DNA from: Streptomyces hundungensis
GTDB taxonomy: Bacteria > Actinomycetota > Actinomycetes > Streptomycetales > Streptomycetaceae
NCBI RefSeq assembly: GCF_003627815.1
Contig: NZ_CP032698.1
Location: forward strand, 186,001-250,000
DNA length: 64,000 nucleotides
Direction of reading: 5' to 3'
Shown: piece after piece, positions 53,261 to 63,478 of the stretch
Layout of the letters: each line of letters starts with the position of its first letter
Position numbering within the stretch: position 1 is the stretch's first letter
Position numbers and translations under genes: made by a program
Notes under the pieces: model-generated
Told to the model about the DNA's origin: nothing
What the model saw: the letters and a program-made list of their open reading frames with translations, nothing else
Database searches by the model: none

Positions 53261-54187
53261 TCAGCACCCAGAAGCTCGGGCGAGCACGCCCAACAGGCCC
53301 GCGAAGCATCGCAGGTTCCGGACGCGTCGGGTTATGCCACTCACGCCTGCGTCACCTCGTCGAGCAGCGCGGCGGTCGAAGCCGACGTCGGTTCGTGTGT
53401 CTAAAGTGGCGTCGACCTTGGGGACCACCAGGGCGGTGTCGACCCGGTAGAAATCACCATTGGGGGTGAGGAACGGGCTGATGCCCGGGACGTGCAAGGC
53501 AGCACCGGATGGGATCGGCCGAGCCGCGGAGACGGGCCTCGGCAGCAGCACCTTGCCGCGGGAGGCGACCGCTCCTTCGCCCCGGGAGCCGTTCAACGAC
53601 CTGCCGAGCAGGCCCGCGCCGGCCGACGCGGCGGCCGAGGCGCTCGCCGCGATGACGAACCCGCGCCGGTCCCAGCCGTCGGGCGCTGTGGCAGCTCGTC
53701 CATCGGGAGCGTCCTCAGGGCCTGGCGCGGCGTGACGGGGCGTGGTGAGGCGGCCGATCAGCAGATACAGCAGCGCCGCCCCCACCAGCGAACCGATCAC
53801 TGACGGCAGCGCGTCGGCCGTGCTCGTGGAGTCGGGACGGCTGGTCGCTGCCAGCGCTCCCACGACACCGAACAGCAGCACTCCGGCAGCACCGATGCGG
53901 CGAAAGCGCAGCGCCAGCACCCCGAGCGCGAGGGCCAGCAGCGCAAGGACGGCGAGGATGCCGAGCTGGAGGACGAGTTTGTCGCTGGTCCCGAAGTGAC
54001 GGATCGCCCAGTCCTTCAATGCGGGCGGCGTGCGGTCGATGGCCGCACCGCCCACCGCGATCACCGGTCCGGACTCCGGCCGCACCGCGGCCGAGACCAG
54101 CTCGGCGACTGCCAGGGCGGCCAGGCCGGCGAGCAGTCCGGACAGGGCTGCGAGCGGAAGGCGAATGCCTTTGCTCAGAGGTTTCAT
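53261..54187 (-). pseudogene. Membrane-anchored molybdopterin oxidoreductase, 3' truncated
   Basis: ATG 54187 follows AGGAG. The N-terminus has four hydrophobic helices (ALSGLLAGLAALAVAELVSA, LVLQLGILAVLALLALALGV, AAGVLLFGVVGALAA, VIGSLVGAALLYLLIGRL). Then come WDRRGFVIAASASAAASAGA and ISPFLTPNGDFYRVDTALVV, the start of a sulfite-oxidase-fold protein. Homology ends at VPKVDA (~53412), and the next ~50 residues are unrelated. The whole molybdopterin domain (~250 residues) is missing. A similar intact layout is common in Streptomyces. Confidence 0.8.
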
Positions 54188-54414
54188 CACGGCTCCTATT
54201 CGGAGCCGATGGGCAGCGGGATTGGTCGCTCACTCCAACGAGTCGCGTCCCACCGGTGGCTGACGGCGCGCAACCAGCGTTCAGGCATGCATGACGCCAG
54301 GTCAACGGGCGGCTGCCGCTGCCGCATCGGCGCAGGACGACAGGTGTCCGTCCTCACGCTGGGGCTGCTCGACGTGCGACCCGGCGAGGCTCGCCGCCCG
54401 TTTCACCGAGTTGG

Positions 54415-54893
54415 GTGAGGCCCGCGCCGGCGAGCCGCTGCTCATCCCGCTACCGGCGCGGGTCGTCGCTACTGCCTTCCCCAGGACGAGCCGTACGTCG
54501 GCTCATCAGCTCGTCGCGATCGTGTCGGTCAGCGCTGTCCCTCCTGCTCGGTCCACAGCCCACTGGCGCGCGAGGGTGGGAACCCAGTTCATGTGGGCAA
54601 CTCAAGGGCAACGCCACCGGCACTCTCATCGTCGCCCGCAACCGCGATCGGGCCGTCTTCCTCGCCACCGGTCTCTCCCGGCCCCCCGCGGGCAAGGTCT
54701 GTCAGCTCTGGTTCGATGACGCCGGCACCATGCGGCCGGCCGGCCTGATCAGCGCCACCCAAACCACCGAAGCGGTCCTGCTGTCCGGCCCCCTCGACCA
54801 TGCCACCGCCATGGGCACCACCGTCGAGCCGACCGGCGGCTCCACCCAGCCCACCACCACCCCCTCGCCCTCATGCCCCTCCCCCGCGCATGA
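54415..54893 (+). pseudogene. rskA-like: RskA-type anti-sigma factor remnant
   Basis: The recognisable part is the extracytoplasmic domain: GNATGTLIVARNRDRAVFLA, TGLSRPPAGKVCQLWFDDAG, TMRPAGLISATQTTEAVLLS, GPLDHATAMGTTVEPTGGS. Near 54863 the natural end LALMPLPRA (stop at 54891-54893) lies one frame off. The N-terminal zinc-type anti-sigma domain and membrane helix are scrambled upstream, and no sigma gene is adjacent. Several frameshifts make it non-functional. Confidence 0.75.
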
Positions 54894-54997
54894 AGCGCGG
54901 CGCGGAACAAGAAGGCTCCCAAGCCTTCGCGTTCTGGTCCTGCGACGCTCCTGCTCCTCCCGGCAAACCGTCCTCTATCCCGGGGTCTGAGCGGGCT

Positions 54998-55573
54998 ATG
55001 GCCTACGCCAGCGCCCCACATCCCATGCGCAGATGCCAACCCCCCAGGGCCGCTCCTGCGATGCTGCTGAGCGGGAACCAGCGGTTTGTGGCCGGCTCGG
55101 CGCACCACCCCAACCAGGACGCCGCCCGTCGTACGGACCTTGCACCCGGCCAGAACCCGTTCGCCGTACTCTTCGGTCGTGGTACTCGGGCACGAGGGCT
55201 GCCGCGCCGTCGCGGCCACCCGCTCTGCCGTGGAGGAGGGGACCACAGCGGTCGGCTACGTGCGCGACGTCATCGAGAAGGTAACGCCCAGCGTGCTGGC
55301 CTCACGTGCCGCGGGGACACCCAGCACGAGGACTTCATCGCCGAGCACATACGGCACAGCGTGAGCCTGCCGCCCGACCGTTCCCGAGTTCTCGCGGACG
55401 CGGTCGCAGCCGGAAGCACAGCCGTCGTCGACCCGTCCTACCGCGTGGCCGACGGTATGGACCGCCTGATCCCCGCACGCGGCATCGAGGCGTCGGCAAA
55501 AAGCAATCTGCGCGGCGCCCTGCAACGAATTCCATACGAGGCCCCATATACGGCTCAAGTCGCACGGAGGTGA
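54998..55573 (+). pseudogene. Beta-carbonic anhydrase with internal deletion and frameshifts
   Basis: LLSGNQRFVAGSAHHPNQDA and LAPGQNPFAVLFG begin a beta-class carbonic anhydrase. The following zinc-binding CSDSR segment and the glycine-rich loop are missing. The sequence jumps to VVVLGHEGCRAVAATRSAVE in another frame (55174-), which has the second zinc ligands, and the end DTQHEDFIAEHIRHSVS..AAGSTAVVDPSYRVADG is in the first frame again. One deletion of about 40 codons and two shifts are needed. Lacking Cys/Asp/Arg of the first motif, it would be inactive. Confidence 0.8.
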
Positions 55574-55728
55574 TGGCGATGACCAACGAAGAATTCCGGG
55601 CCCTCATGGCCCTTGCCCGCGAGGAAGCTCACCGTCTCGTCTTTCCGCCTCCCGTGCACGAACCAGGCGAAGACCTGGAGTTCGAACTGCGCACGCAGCA
55701 CGCCGAGTTCGGCGCATCCGCTCACTGA
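55573..55728 (+). CDS. Small hypothetical protein (51 aa)
   Basis: GGAGGTG precedes ATG 55573, giving MAMTNEEFRALMALAREEAH, RLVFPPPVHEPGEDLEFELR and TQHAEFGASAH. It is soluble and acidic with a helical start. It starts in the stop codon of the carbonic anhydrase pseudogene. No family was recognised. It may be a genuine small gene or the intact first part of a longer one. Confidence 0.5.
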   Translation: MAMTNEEFRALMALAREEAHRLVFPPPVHEPGEDLEFELRTQHAEFGASAH

Positions 55729-55948
55729 GTCGGCGAAGTCGCCTTCGCCAAGAAGTCCGCGCCCTGTACGCCGTCGGCGTGCTGGGCTCTCGACGATCCG
55801 GGCGCAGCCCTCGAAGTCAGCGGGCTTCCGGTGGAAGGTCGTTTTCGCCGAAAGGTGCCACTCCCGGGGGCGAGCGGAGCGCAACTGCTCGCGCGTAGCC
55901 GGGACGCGGAGGACGTGACCTGTCGGGCTCCGCCCGGACGGCTTCGGT

Positions 55949-57904
55949 TCAGCCGACGTGGACGCGGGGTCGGCGGTCACGGTCGGGCTCTGCCTCGCGC
56001 AGGACCTCGCGGGTGACCGGGGCGATCTCGCCCTGGCCGAAGAGGAAGAAGCGGAGGAAGTTGGCGAACGGGCTCCCCTCAGTCCACTCGAAGTAGATGT
56101 GCGGGCGTGCGCCGGTGAGGTCGCGGGCGTGGAGGAGGAGGGCCGCCAAGGCGTTGGGCACCGAGGAGCTCTCCACGGTGAGGACGCGGTAGCGGTCGTG
56201 GAGTACCTCGCCGCGGACGGTGAGCCCCGCCTCGAACTCGGAGGGGTCGGTGATCGTCACCTCGACGAAGATGAAGTCCTCTGTCGTGGGGACGTCGTTG
56301 TCCGCGCGGATCTGCTCGACCTTGTCGCGGTATTCGGCTACATCTCGCTGGTCCGGCTCGTTGGCGATGAACCGGGGTGTGCGACGCGAGATGTCCTGGA
56401 CGAGCCGCTCGGCCATCGGGTCGAGTTCGACATGCGTCACGCGCAGCTCGAAAGCCCGGCCAAGGCGGGAGAGGAGAGAGATCACCATGATGCCGGCGAT
56501 GAAGCAGGCACCGATCTTCACACCGTCCGGGCGCTCGATGACGTTGACGACAGTGGTGTAGAGGAAGACGACGGAGATGATCCCGAAGCCGATCGTCCAG
56601 CCGCGCTGCTCGGCCTTGCGGGCGGCGATGGTCACGGCGATGGCGGCCGAACAGATGAGGACGAGGACACCGGTGGCGTAGGCGCCGCCCTGGGCGTCGA
56701 CGTTGGCGTCGAAGAGCCAGGTCACCAGGAAGGCGATGAGGGTAAAGACGATGACCATGGGGCGCACGGCACGGGCCCAGTGCGGGGCCATGCCGTACTT
56801 GGGCAGGTAGCGGGGCATCAGGTTGAGCAGTCCGGCCATGGCGGAGGCGCCGGCGAACCACAGGATGCAGATGGTCGAGGCGTCGTAGACCGTGCCGAAG
56901 GCGCTGCCGAGGTTCTCGTGAGCCAGGTAGGCGAGGGCGCGGCCGTTGGCTCTGCCTCCGGGCTCGAACTCCTGGTGCGGGATGAGGACGGTGGTGATGA
57001 AGCTCGTGAGGATCAGGAACACGCTCATGATCAATGCGGCCGTGGTGAGGAGCTTCTTGGTGTCGCGGATGCGCCCCGCTGGGTTCGCCTCCGTGTCCTG
57101 TGCGTAGCCCTTGACGTGCGGCATGACCGCCACGCCCGTCTCGAAGCCCGACAGGCCGAGCGCGAGCTTGGGGAACACGACCAGCGCGACGCCGATCATG
57201 GCCAGCGGGTTGCCGTGCTCCGTACCCAAGGCAGCCGTCCAATCAGCGACGACATGGCCCTCGGTGATCACGTGCCACAGGCCGGTGACGACGACAACTA
57301 CGTTCAGCGCCAGGTAGACGGCCACGAGTACAACGGCGACGCCGATCGCCTCCAGGAAGCCTTTCAAGAACACCGCGCCGAGCAGGGCCACCAGGATCAT
57401 GGTGATGAGCACCTGCTTGTCGTGCAGAGCAGACTCCAGGTGCGGGTTCTCCACGAGGTGGGTGGAGGCGTCAGCCGCCGACAGGGTGATGGTGATCAGG
57501 AAGTCGGTGGCCGCGAAACCCAGCAGGGTCAGGACGAAGAGCTTGCCCTGCCAGAAGGAGAGCAGCCGGGAGAGCATCGCGATGGATCCCTCGCCGTGCG
57601 GGCTCTCCTCCGAGACCCGCCGGTATACAGGCAGCGCTCCCGCCAGGGTGACGATCACGAGCACGATCGTCGCGATGGGCGAGAGCAGGCCGGCGGCCAA
57701 AGCTGCGATGCCGGGCTGATAGCCGAGGGTCGAGAAGTAGTCGACACCGGTCAGGCACATCACCCGGTACCAGGGCTGGCCCTCATGGCCGGTCGCAGGC
57801 TCCGCTTCCTTGGGCCTGGAAGGCCGCCCCTTGCCCATGTCGGACAGCCCCTCCAGCATCCACGCGCGGAGCCTGCTTCCCTGCATCTCGGTCGTGGTGG
57901 CCAT
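55949..57904 (-). CDS. APC-family amino acid/potassium-type permease with C-terminal domain
   Basis: A 651-aa protein starting at ATG 57904 (CAGGAG 6 bases upstream; a GTG at 57925 is weaker). [20 protein letters not shown] is the APC/KUP-like first helix. About twelve helices follow, including [20 protein letters not shown] (the conserved GFE segment). Residues ~500-650 are cytoplasmic, with [20 protein letters not shown] and [20 protein letters not shown]. The long C-terminal soluble domain suits a large APC subgroup in Streptomyces. The substrate cannot be read. The gene looks intact amid decayed neighbours. Confidence 0.9.
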   Translation of the reverse strand: MATTTEMQGSRLRAWMLEGLSDMGKGRPSRPKEAEPATGHEGQPWYRVMCLTGVDYFSTLGYQPGIAALAAGLLSPIATIVLVIVTLAGALPVYRRVSEESPHGEGSIAMLSRLLSFWQGKLFVLTLLGFAATDFLITITLSAADASTHLVENPHLESALHDKQVLITMILVALLGAVFLKGFLEAIGVAVVLVAVYLALNVVVVVTGLWHVITEGHVVADWTAALGTEHGNPLAMIGVALVVFPKLALGLSGFETGVAVMPHVKGYAQDTEANPAGRIRDTKKLLTTAALIMSVFLILTSFITTVLIPHQEFEPGGRANGRALAYLAHENLGSAFGTVYDASTICILWFAGASAMAGLLNLMPRYLPKYGMAPHWARAVRPMVIVFTLIAFLVTWLFDANVDAQGGAYATGVLVLICSAAIAVTIAARKAEQRGWTIGFGIISVVFLYTTVVNVIERPDGVKIGACFIAGIMVISLLSRLGRAFELRVTHVELDPMAERLVQDISRRTPRFIANEPDQRDVAEYRDKVEQIRADNDVPTTEDFIFVEVTITDPSEFEAGLTVRGEVLHDRYRVLTVESSSVPNALAALLLHARDLTGARPHIYFEWTEGSPFANFLRFFLFGQGEIAPVTREVLREAEPDRDRRPRVHVG

Positions 57905-58349
57905 GACGTGCTCCTGAGCGCTCACTGGTAAGGGGATTCTCGGCCGTCCTCGTACGGCCGAGCCAGCGTATGCAGCCCGGATCTCCCGAGCTCAGGCGAG
58001 CGCATCAGGAAAGCGTCAAGATCCGCCCATCGGGCGTCGTCTTCCTCACATCGGGCTCTCGCACGTGCTCTACGGCACTCGACCTCTTCGTCTTGCCCCA
58101 GGCGCGCGCGTGGCCAAGGGGCGTCGAGGGCGAGCGCGCGGGCGCGGGGAGCAACTCGCATATTCGACCTGCGGGCGCGCGCGTCCTGGGCCGGTTGGTA
58201 GGCCGAATCCGGCCAGCACGGTGAGGGCCTCGGACGGGCATAGCCTGGCGGTGCAATCCCGAGCGACGCCGCGGGCCTTGACGGGTTTGAGGGCATGGCG
58301 GATTCGACTGGGTGTGAATTCGTGAGCGCTGGTCCGGGGCATCAACAGA

Positions 58350-58503
58350 TCGCTGAGCCAGATGCCGCGCCAGAAGGCGTGGCCGCCGGGGACGACTTCG
58401 GCAGTGGTTGCCCACAAGCGAGAGTTTGTGCGTGGGGCTGAAGCTGAAGTATTTCTGGAGCGTGCGACGGGCGGTGAAGCGGTCACCACCGGTGAGCAGT
58501 TTG
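58350..58503 (-). pseudogene. Phage/plasmid-type primase remnant
   Basis: Reverse-strand VKLLTGGDRFTARRTLQKYF and SFSPTHKLSLVGNH match the D5/P4-type primase-helicase C-terminal segment (LTGGDxxxxR..FxFxPxHKLxxxGNH). After a frameshift VVPGGHAFWRGIWLSDL continues the same motif. No other phage gene is near. The rest of the gap (57905-58727) shows no gene. A mobile element once present here is the likely source. Confidence 0.65.
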
Positions 58504-58727
58504 ACGCGGGCCCTCGCACTTGTCGCGCGGCTTGTATCCGGAGCAGACGGCCGGAGCAGACGACGATGCGTCCCGTGACACTGCCCAGGACGGGGTGGCC
58601 ACCGCAGCACACGAGTGCGTGATGGCCGCCCGTACAGAAGGTCCGGTCGGTCCCTCCGGATCACGCCGGTCAAGCGGCCACTAACCGGGGCGCGTTGGCG
58701 AGTCGGGCGGAACCGAGTGCAGCAGTG

Positions 58728-59168
58728 TTATCGCCGCTTCATCAGGGTGAGCGGCGTGGCGTTCTTGAACTTGCCGTCGTAGGAGACGCCACCGTGGATG
58801 GCGACGACTTCGCCGTCGTCGCTGCAACGGGGCTCGCCGGCGAAGAGGCCGTCCCAGAGCGGAACAGCCACACCCGCGGAACCGTCGATGTCGGCTACCA
58901 GGTAATTACCGCCGAGGCTCGCGGTCTTGTGGGTCTTGGTGTCGTAGGTGTACGCCTGCTCGGCGTTGCCGTCGAGGAAGCGGACGGTGATGTGGCGGTC
59001 TGCCTTGCCCTTCTCGTGCAGGATGCCGGTGAAGTTCCCGCTGTAGTCCTCCACCTTCGACCCACATCCGGAGGAGGGGTGGCTCGCGGCATGTGCGGGG
59101 GCGGCGATGACGAACGCGGCGGCGAGGGAGGCCACGCACAGGGCGGCGGCGCGCTTGACAGCAGACAT
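58728..59168 (-). CDS. Secreted hypothetical protein
   Basis: A 146-aa protein starting at ATG 59168. Signal peptide residues 1-28 (VKRAAALCVASLAAAFVIAA, then PAHAAS). The mature part has two cysteines (SGCGSK and PRCSDDG, likely one disulphide) and beta-strand-rich sequence (YSGNFTGILHEKGKADRHIT; EVVAIHGGVSYDGKFKNATP). No family was recognised. It is oriented away from the peptide/protease pair, with 334 bp between; that gap probably holds both promoters. Confidence 0.75.
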   Translation of the reverse strand: MSAVKRAAALCVASLAAAFVIAAPAHAASHPSSGCGSKVEDYSGNFTGILHEKGKADRHITVRFLDGNAEQAYTYDTKTHKTASLGGNYLVADIDGSAGVAVPLWDGLFAGEPRCSDDGEVVAIHGGVSYDGKFKNATPLTLMKRR

Positions 59169-59502
59169 GGATGTGCCTTTCGCGGGGCGGGGAGAGGACA
59201 GGAAGACGCGGGTGGCGTCCCGGCGGGAACTGTAGGGACTCACGCTAAGCAACCGGGATGAACACGCCGAGTAATCGAAAACTTGGAACGGGTGTGAGAA
59301 GCGGATCGCCAAAACAGGGCGCGTCACACGTGGCGTTGCGGTGTGTGGGGCTAACGGATCTGCTTCTCTGTGTCCGCGAACCCGCGGCAGAGGGCTTTGG
59401 TCCGTCTCTGCGCGAGGCCCGCCGGACAATGCGCGTATCTCAGGGTGGTCTTGCCGTGCCGGGGTGCGCCGTCTCATCCATCACGACAAAGAAGGTGTCG
59501 AC

Positions 59503-59766
59503 GTGTACGAAGCTATGACGACCAGCCCGCTCGACCTGGACATCGAACTGCTGGAGTCGCTGGACGCGCTGGCGGCCACGCCCATGGACGGCCCGGGACA
59601 GCAAGCCTGGTCGAACTTCTCCCAAGGCGCCCAACACACCGTGCAGGCCGTCTCCGACGGCTACAACGGCAACTGGTCAGGCGCGGCCACCCACGGCATC
59701 CAGGCCGTCGAGCACTTCGGCACCGCCGGGTACAACGCCTACCAGTGGTACAACGGCGGCCACTGA
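59503..59766 (+). CDS. Short peptide with RiPP-like leader, possible precursor
   Basis: An 87-aa frame from GTG 59503 (AGAAGG 8 bases upstream), or 83 aa from ATG 59515. The N-terminus MTTSPLDLDIELLESLDALA is acidic/leucine-rich and looks like a leader bound by RRE/PqqD domains; it recalls daptide-type leaders. The C-terminus is Gly/Ala/aromatic-rich with no cysteine and contains an internal repeat: HTVQAVSDGYNGNWSGA and HGIQAVEHFGTAGYNAYQ. It ends WYNGGH. It lies 134 bp upstream of an RRE-M50 protease gene on the same strand. The class is uncertain, because no modification enzyme follows. Confidence 0.7.
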   Translation: MYEAMTTSPLDLDIELLESLDALAATPMDGPGQQAWSNFSQGAQHTVQAVSDGYNGNWSGAATHGIQAVEHFGTAGYNAYQWYNGGH

Positions 59767-59900
59767 TCCCCGCACATGCCTTCGGCGGCCGGCCGTCAGA
59801 CGCCGAGCCGCCGAGGCGTCCCTCACGGGCTTCAGCGACGGGGGCGTTCAGTACGCCCCGCTCGCCCCACCTGCCGGAACCCCCCTCGCCGAAGGCGTCC

Positions 59901-61094
59901 ATGACGACTCCACTCACGCCCGCACCATCCGACTGGCCGGCACTGCGCCAGGGTATTGACATCACCCCCCAACCGGACTCCGGCAGAGTAGTGGTGAGCC
60001 TTCCTGAGGGTGCGTATCTGAGGATGGGGCAGGATGCCGCTGACCTGCTGCGCGAACTGGACGGCACCCAGTCGCGCGACGCGGTACTGGCACGCTGGAC
60101 CATCTGCTTGGGTGAGGAGCAGGCAACCACCTTGTTGCTCCGTTTCACCCAACTCGGCCTCCTGGAAAGCGATCTCACACCTGCACCGGCGGTTCGGTCC
60201 TTCCGATTCCGCAAGCCGGCCACCGCGCAGCTCGTCCTGTACCGGCCCGAGCGTCTGACGGGCGCGCTCCGCCACGTTGCAGCGCTTCTTCGCCGGTGGC
60301 CGGCAGTGGTCGGCTATGCGCTGCTTCTGAGCGCCGGAGCCATAGCCGTCATGACCCACCTTCATGCCGTCGGCGCGGCTCTGCTCAGACCGTCCTGGGA
60401 CATGTGGTGGCACATCGCCCTGGCCATGCTGATCGTGAACGCCTTCCACGAACTGGGACACGCGACCGCCCTCGCCTATCACGGGGGGCGCCCCCGCGCG
60501 ATGGGCGTGATGCTCCTCTACTGCGTCTGCCCCGCCTTCTTCTGCGACGTCAGCGCCACGTGGCGCCTGGGGCGCCGACAACGCGCCACGGTTGCCCTCG
60601 CCGGCATCACCGTCAATGCCGCCGCGGCATCTGTTGCCGCCCTCGCAGCCGCCGCCGACTTCGGCGGTCACCAGGAATTCTGCTGGCGCCTGGTCGCAGC
60701 CAACGTGTTCACGTTCGTCTTCAACCTCCTCCCCTTCATCAAACTCGATGGCTATCTCCTGCTGTTGGCATTCGTCGACGAATCACACCTGCGCCCCCGC
60801 GCCATGGCCGACGCACGCAACTGGCTCAGCCACCACCTCTACCGGCGACCCGCGATCAAGCGGGAACTTCACCGATGGTGGAGCGTGCCCTACGGCCTGG
60901 CAGCCATGACCCTTCCCGCCCTGCTCATCACAACCATGCTCATCAGCCTCGGCACCCTCTCCTTCCGGGCGGGCCCCATCGGCGTGATCCTCTGGTTGGT
61001 CGCCGTACTCCTCGCCGTGCTGCGCCTTCTCGCCGGAATCCTCCGCGTGGCCTTCCCACCACCACCATCAGCCACGTGCTCGGCCTCCTGCTGA
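59901..61094 (+). CDS. PqqD/RRE-like plus M50 intramembrane metalloprotease
   Basis: A 397-aa protein; ATG 59901 after GAAGG. Residues ~15-100 look like a PqqD-type peptide-recognition domain (VVVSLPEGAYLRMGQDAADL, LLRELDGTQSRDAVLARW). From ~125 it is an M50 site-2 protease: FHELGHATAL gives H183, E184 and H187, and FIKLDGYLLL gives D283. Several hydrophobic helices surround them. This is the architecture of proteases found in RiPP clusters (for example daptide-type), where they process or mature a precursor in the membrane. The likely substrate is the peptide encoded just upstream. The extreme C-terminus (PPPPSATCSASC) may be altered, because it abuts a pseudogene. Confidence 0.85.
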   Translation: MTTPLTPAPSDWPALRQGIDITPQPDSGRVVVSLPEGAYLRMGQDAADLLRELDGTQSRDAVLARWTICLGEEQATTLLLRFTQLGLLESDLTPAPAVRSFRFRKPATAQLVLYRPERLTGALRHVAALLRRWPAVVGYALLLSAGAIAVMTHLHAVGAALLRPSWDMWWHIALAMLIVNAFHELGHATALAYHGGRPRAMGVMLLYCVCPAFFCDVSATWRLGRRQRATVALAGITVNAAAASVAALAAAADFGGHQEFCWRLVAANVFTFVFNLLPFIKLDGYLLLLAFVDESHLRPRAMADARNWLSHHLYRRPAIKRELHRWWSVPYGLAAMTLPALLITTMLISLGTLSFRAGPIGVILWLVAVLLAVLRLLAGILRVAFPPPPSATCSASC

Positions 61095-61159
61095 CCGAAG
61101 CTGCTACCTCGTATCAGCCGCTCCCCAGCACCCGAACCCGCGCATACCAACAACCAGCC

Positions 61160-62489
61160 GCCGCCCGTGCCGAGGGAGAGCGGGATGTCACCAGCGCGCA
61201 CCACGAGCTGCCCGAGCAGGGAACCGCAGACGATGCCGAGACCCAGATAGATGAAGTCGGTGGAGTCGTTCTTGACCACCGCGCCGATCTTCGCCACGAG
61301 CTTGTCGAGCCCGGAGCGGGCCCGGCGAGGGTGAGCACGTCACCCCGCCGCACCACGGTGTCCGGGGTCGCCGGCAGATGCTGGTCGTTACGCAGGACGT
61401 CGGTGACGTACACGCCCTGCCGGATGAACTCCGGGTGCTCGTGCTGGAGCTTATCGAGGCTCTTGCCGTCGGCGGACTTCTCGGTCATCGCGACCTGGGT
61501 GGTGGCGAGCGGCGAGTCGAGGCCGGGGATACCGGGCGACTCGGGGCCGATCTCACGGCCCGCCTCGATGGTGTTGGCCCGCCGGCCGACCACGAGCACG
61601 AGATGGGACAGGGTCAGCACGGTCCCCGCGTCCGGGGTGGGGGTACGGCTGCCGCGCCGCAGCGCCTCGATGGTGATCCGGCCGCCGAGCGAGGACTCCA
61701 GGTCCCCGATGGTGCGGCCGTCGGCCGTCGTCACCAGATAGGTGCGGCCCACCAGGCCCGGCAGCGCTTCGCGCTCGTCGGCCTCCAGGCCGCGCTCACC
61801 GCCCCCGCCACGCATCTTCGTCCACAACTGCCGGGACGCGTCCCGCAGGTTGATGCGCAGCAGCATCGGCATGATCTGACTCGTGTAGATGACGATGGTG
61901 ATGAGGCCGAAGAGATAACAGACGGTGTACGCGGTGGCCACATGGCCCTGGTACTCGGTGATCTGGGCCGCACTGAGGCCGCCCAGCTTGCCGATGGCCT
62001 CGGTGGCGGTGCCCACGACCGCCGACTCGGTGGCGGCGCCGGCCAGGATGCCGGAGGCGGTGCCGACGTCGAGCCCGAAGGCCTTCGCGAGGCCGAAGGC
62101 GATGCCGAGAACACAGACCAGCTCGATCAGACAGAGCGTAAAGAAGCGCAGACTGCCACGGTTGAGGTTGGCGAAGAACTGCGGCCCCGCAAGGTAGCCG
62201 AGCGAGAAGATGAATAAGGCCAAGAAGACGGTCTTGACGTCACCGGAGACCTGGACCTTCGCCCAGGCGCCCATGAGGAGCGAGACGATCAGGGTGCCGC
62301 AGATCCCGCCGAGCGTGATGGGCCCAACCCGCAGCTTGCCGACGAGGTAGCCGAGCGCGAGGCAGAGAAAGAGCGCCAGCTCCGGATGGTCCCTGAGGAT
62401 GCCATCGCGGCTCAGCCGAGCCGGGAGGCGAGCAGACGGAGGCGCGGATCGGCTGATTCCTTCTGGGCATAGAGGGTTTCTAAGATCAT
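61160..62489 (-). pseudogene. AspT-like aspartate:alanine exchanger, decayed
   Basis: ATG 62489 gives MILETLYAQKESADPRLRLL, a typical start. The natural frame then continues as DGILRDHPELALFLCLALGY, VGKLRVGPITLGGICGTLIV, so a shift near 62410 breaks the start. The next ~300 residues (ATG 62274 frame) contain six helices and two TrkA-C-like domains (VTTADGRTIGDLESSLGGRI and VLRNDQHLPATPDTVVRRGD). A further 1-base shift occurs near 61315 (LVAKIGAVVKNDSTDFIYLG continues one frame off), and homology ends at LSLGTGGG (~61160). The second membrane half is absent. Confidence 0.85.
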
Positions 62490-62979
62490 TCGGCGCATAA
62501 CGGCGAAATTAACGGCGGTCGGGAGCGGCGGCATCCGGGCGGGGGCCCCACAGGACCGTTCGTCGCTACCGGCTACCGGCTACCAGCTGGCGGACAGCCG
62601 CCGCTGCACTGTCTCGGCCCAGACCCGCGCCGCGGGCATCCGGCGACGGGTCCCGCACACCTCGGGCCGCTCTGGCCGGTCGACGTGACGGCTGTGCAGT
62701 CTTGTACGAGGGGTGCGATCGGTGAGCGGCCGGCCCCCGGTTCGGTCACGATTCTCAAGCGGCGCCAGCGGGCCAACGTGCCGATGCGCGGTCACCGCTG
62801 CCAGGGCGGTCCTCGCCCGGCTGAGCGGGACAACAACGCGCCGCTCAGCATCCGGGCGCCGAGGTCGGCCGGTCCTGACCACAGAGAATTCGGACCCCTC
62901 ACCCTGGCTCTTGCTCTTGCTCTTGCTCGGGCAAAGGTGGTTGTCAGGACGCTGGCCGTGTGCGCGAGTTGAGGACGCG
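62490..62979. other. 490-bp intergenic region, no gene recognised
   Basis: On the reverse strand near 62580-62700 there is weak coding-like sequence (RPEVCGTRRRMPAARVWAET), but no start or family. A 6-bp microsatellite (CTTGCT repeated) lies at ~62908-62928. Otherwise nothing was seen. Confidence 0.4.
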
Positions 62980-63459
62980 TCAGCGGGTGCGCTCGTAGTG
63001 GCGGCGTGCTTTTTCGCGGTTGCCGCAGACAGCCATCGAGCACCAGCGGGCACGGTTGGCACGGCTGCGGTCGAGCAGGAACAACTGGCACTTGTCGTTG
63101 GCGCAGGGGCGGAGCCGGCCGGGCATGTGCTCCTCGATGGCGGCCCAGGCGAGCACCACCTCGACGGCCAACCGGGCGTGCGGGGGAGTCTTCACCATCC
63201 ACCGAAGACCATCCGAAGTGATCTCCGGGACCTGGTGGACCCCTTCGAGCAGCGGGCTCAAAACGGCGGGCGAACGTTCTCCGCGCACGACGTCCCCCAG
63301 GAGGTCCCGCGCGTCGCGCAGCAGTGCCAGTTCCGCGAGGCTGCCTTCGCCGCCGTGCTCCCGCGCCCAGCGTCTGCCTCCGGCCGGGTCGCCGAGCGCG
63401 TCCTGTTCCTCCCCGGCGACAAGCGGCCTGCTGTTGAGCAGGTCCAGCAGCGTGTCCAT
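62980..63459 (-). CDS. CGNR zinc-finger / ABATE-domain regulator
   Basis: A 159-aa regulator of the same type as the gene at 20227. The N-terminal part (MDTLLDLLNSRPLVAGEEQD) and the ABATE-like middle (GVHQVPEITSDGLRWMVKTP) lead to a complete zinc finger: LRPCANDKCQLFLLDRSRAN, RARWCSMAVCGNREKARRHY with the CGNR motif and four Cys. It is divergent from the alpha/beta hydrolase gene with two CTAACC-N18-GGTTAG repeats between. It probably controls that gene and itself. Confidence 0.92.
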   Translation of the reverse strand: MDTLLDLLNSRPLVAGEEQDALGDPAGGRRWAREHGGEGSLAELALLRDARDLLGDVVRGERSPAVLSPLLEGVHQVPEITSDGLRWMVKTPPHARLAVEVVLAWAAIEEHMPGRLRPCANDKCQLFLLDRSRANRARWCSMAVCGNREKARRHYERTR

Positions 63460-63478
63460 TGTCGGGTGCCACTCCCAT

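Noticed and set aside
59503..61094. Complete daptide cluster
   Set aside because: The leader and protease are reminiscent, but the aminotransferase, decarboxylase and methyltransferase genes and the C-terminal Thr of the precursor are absent.
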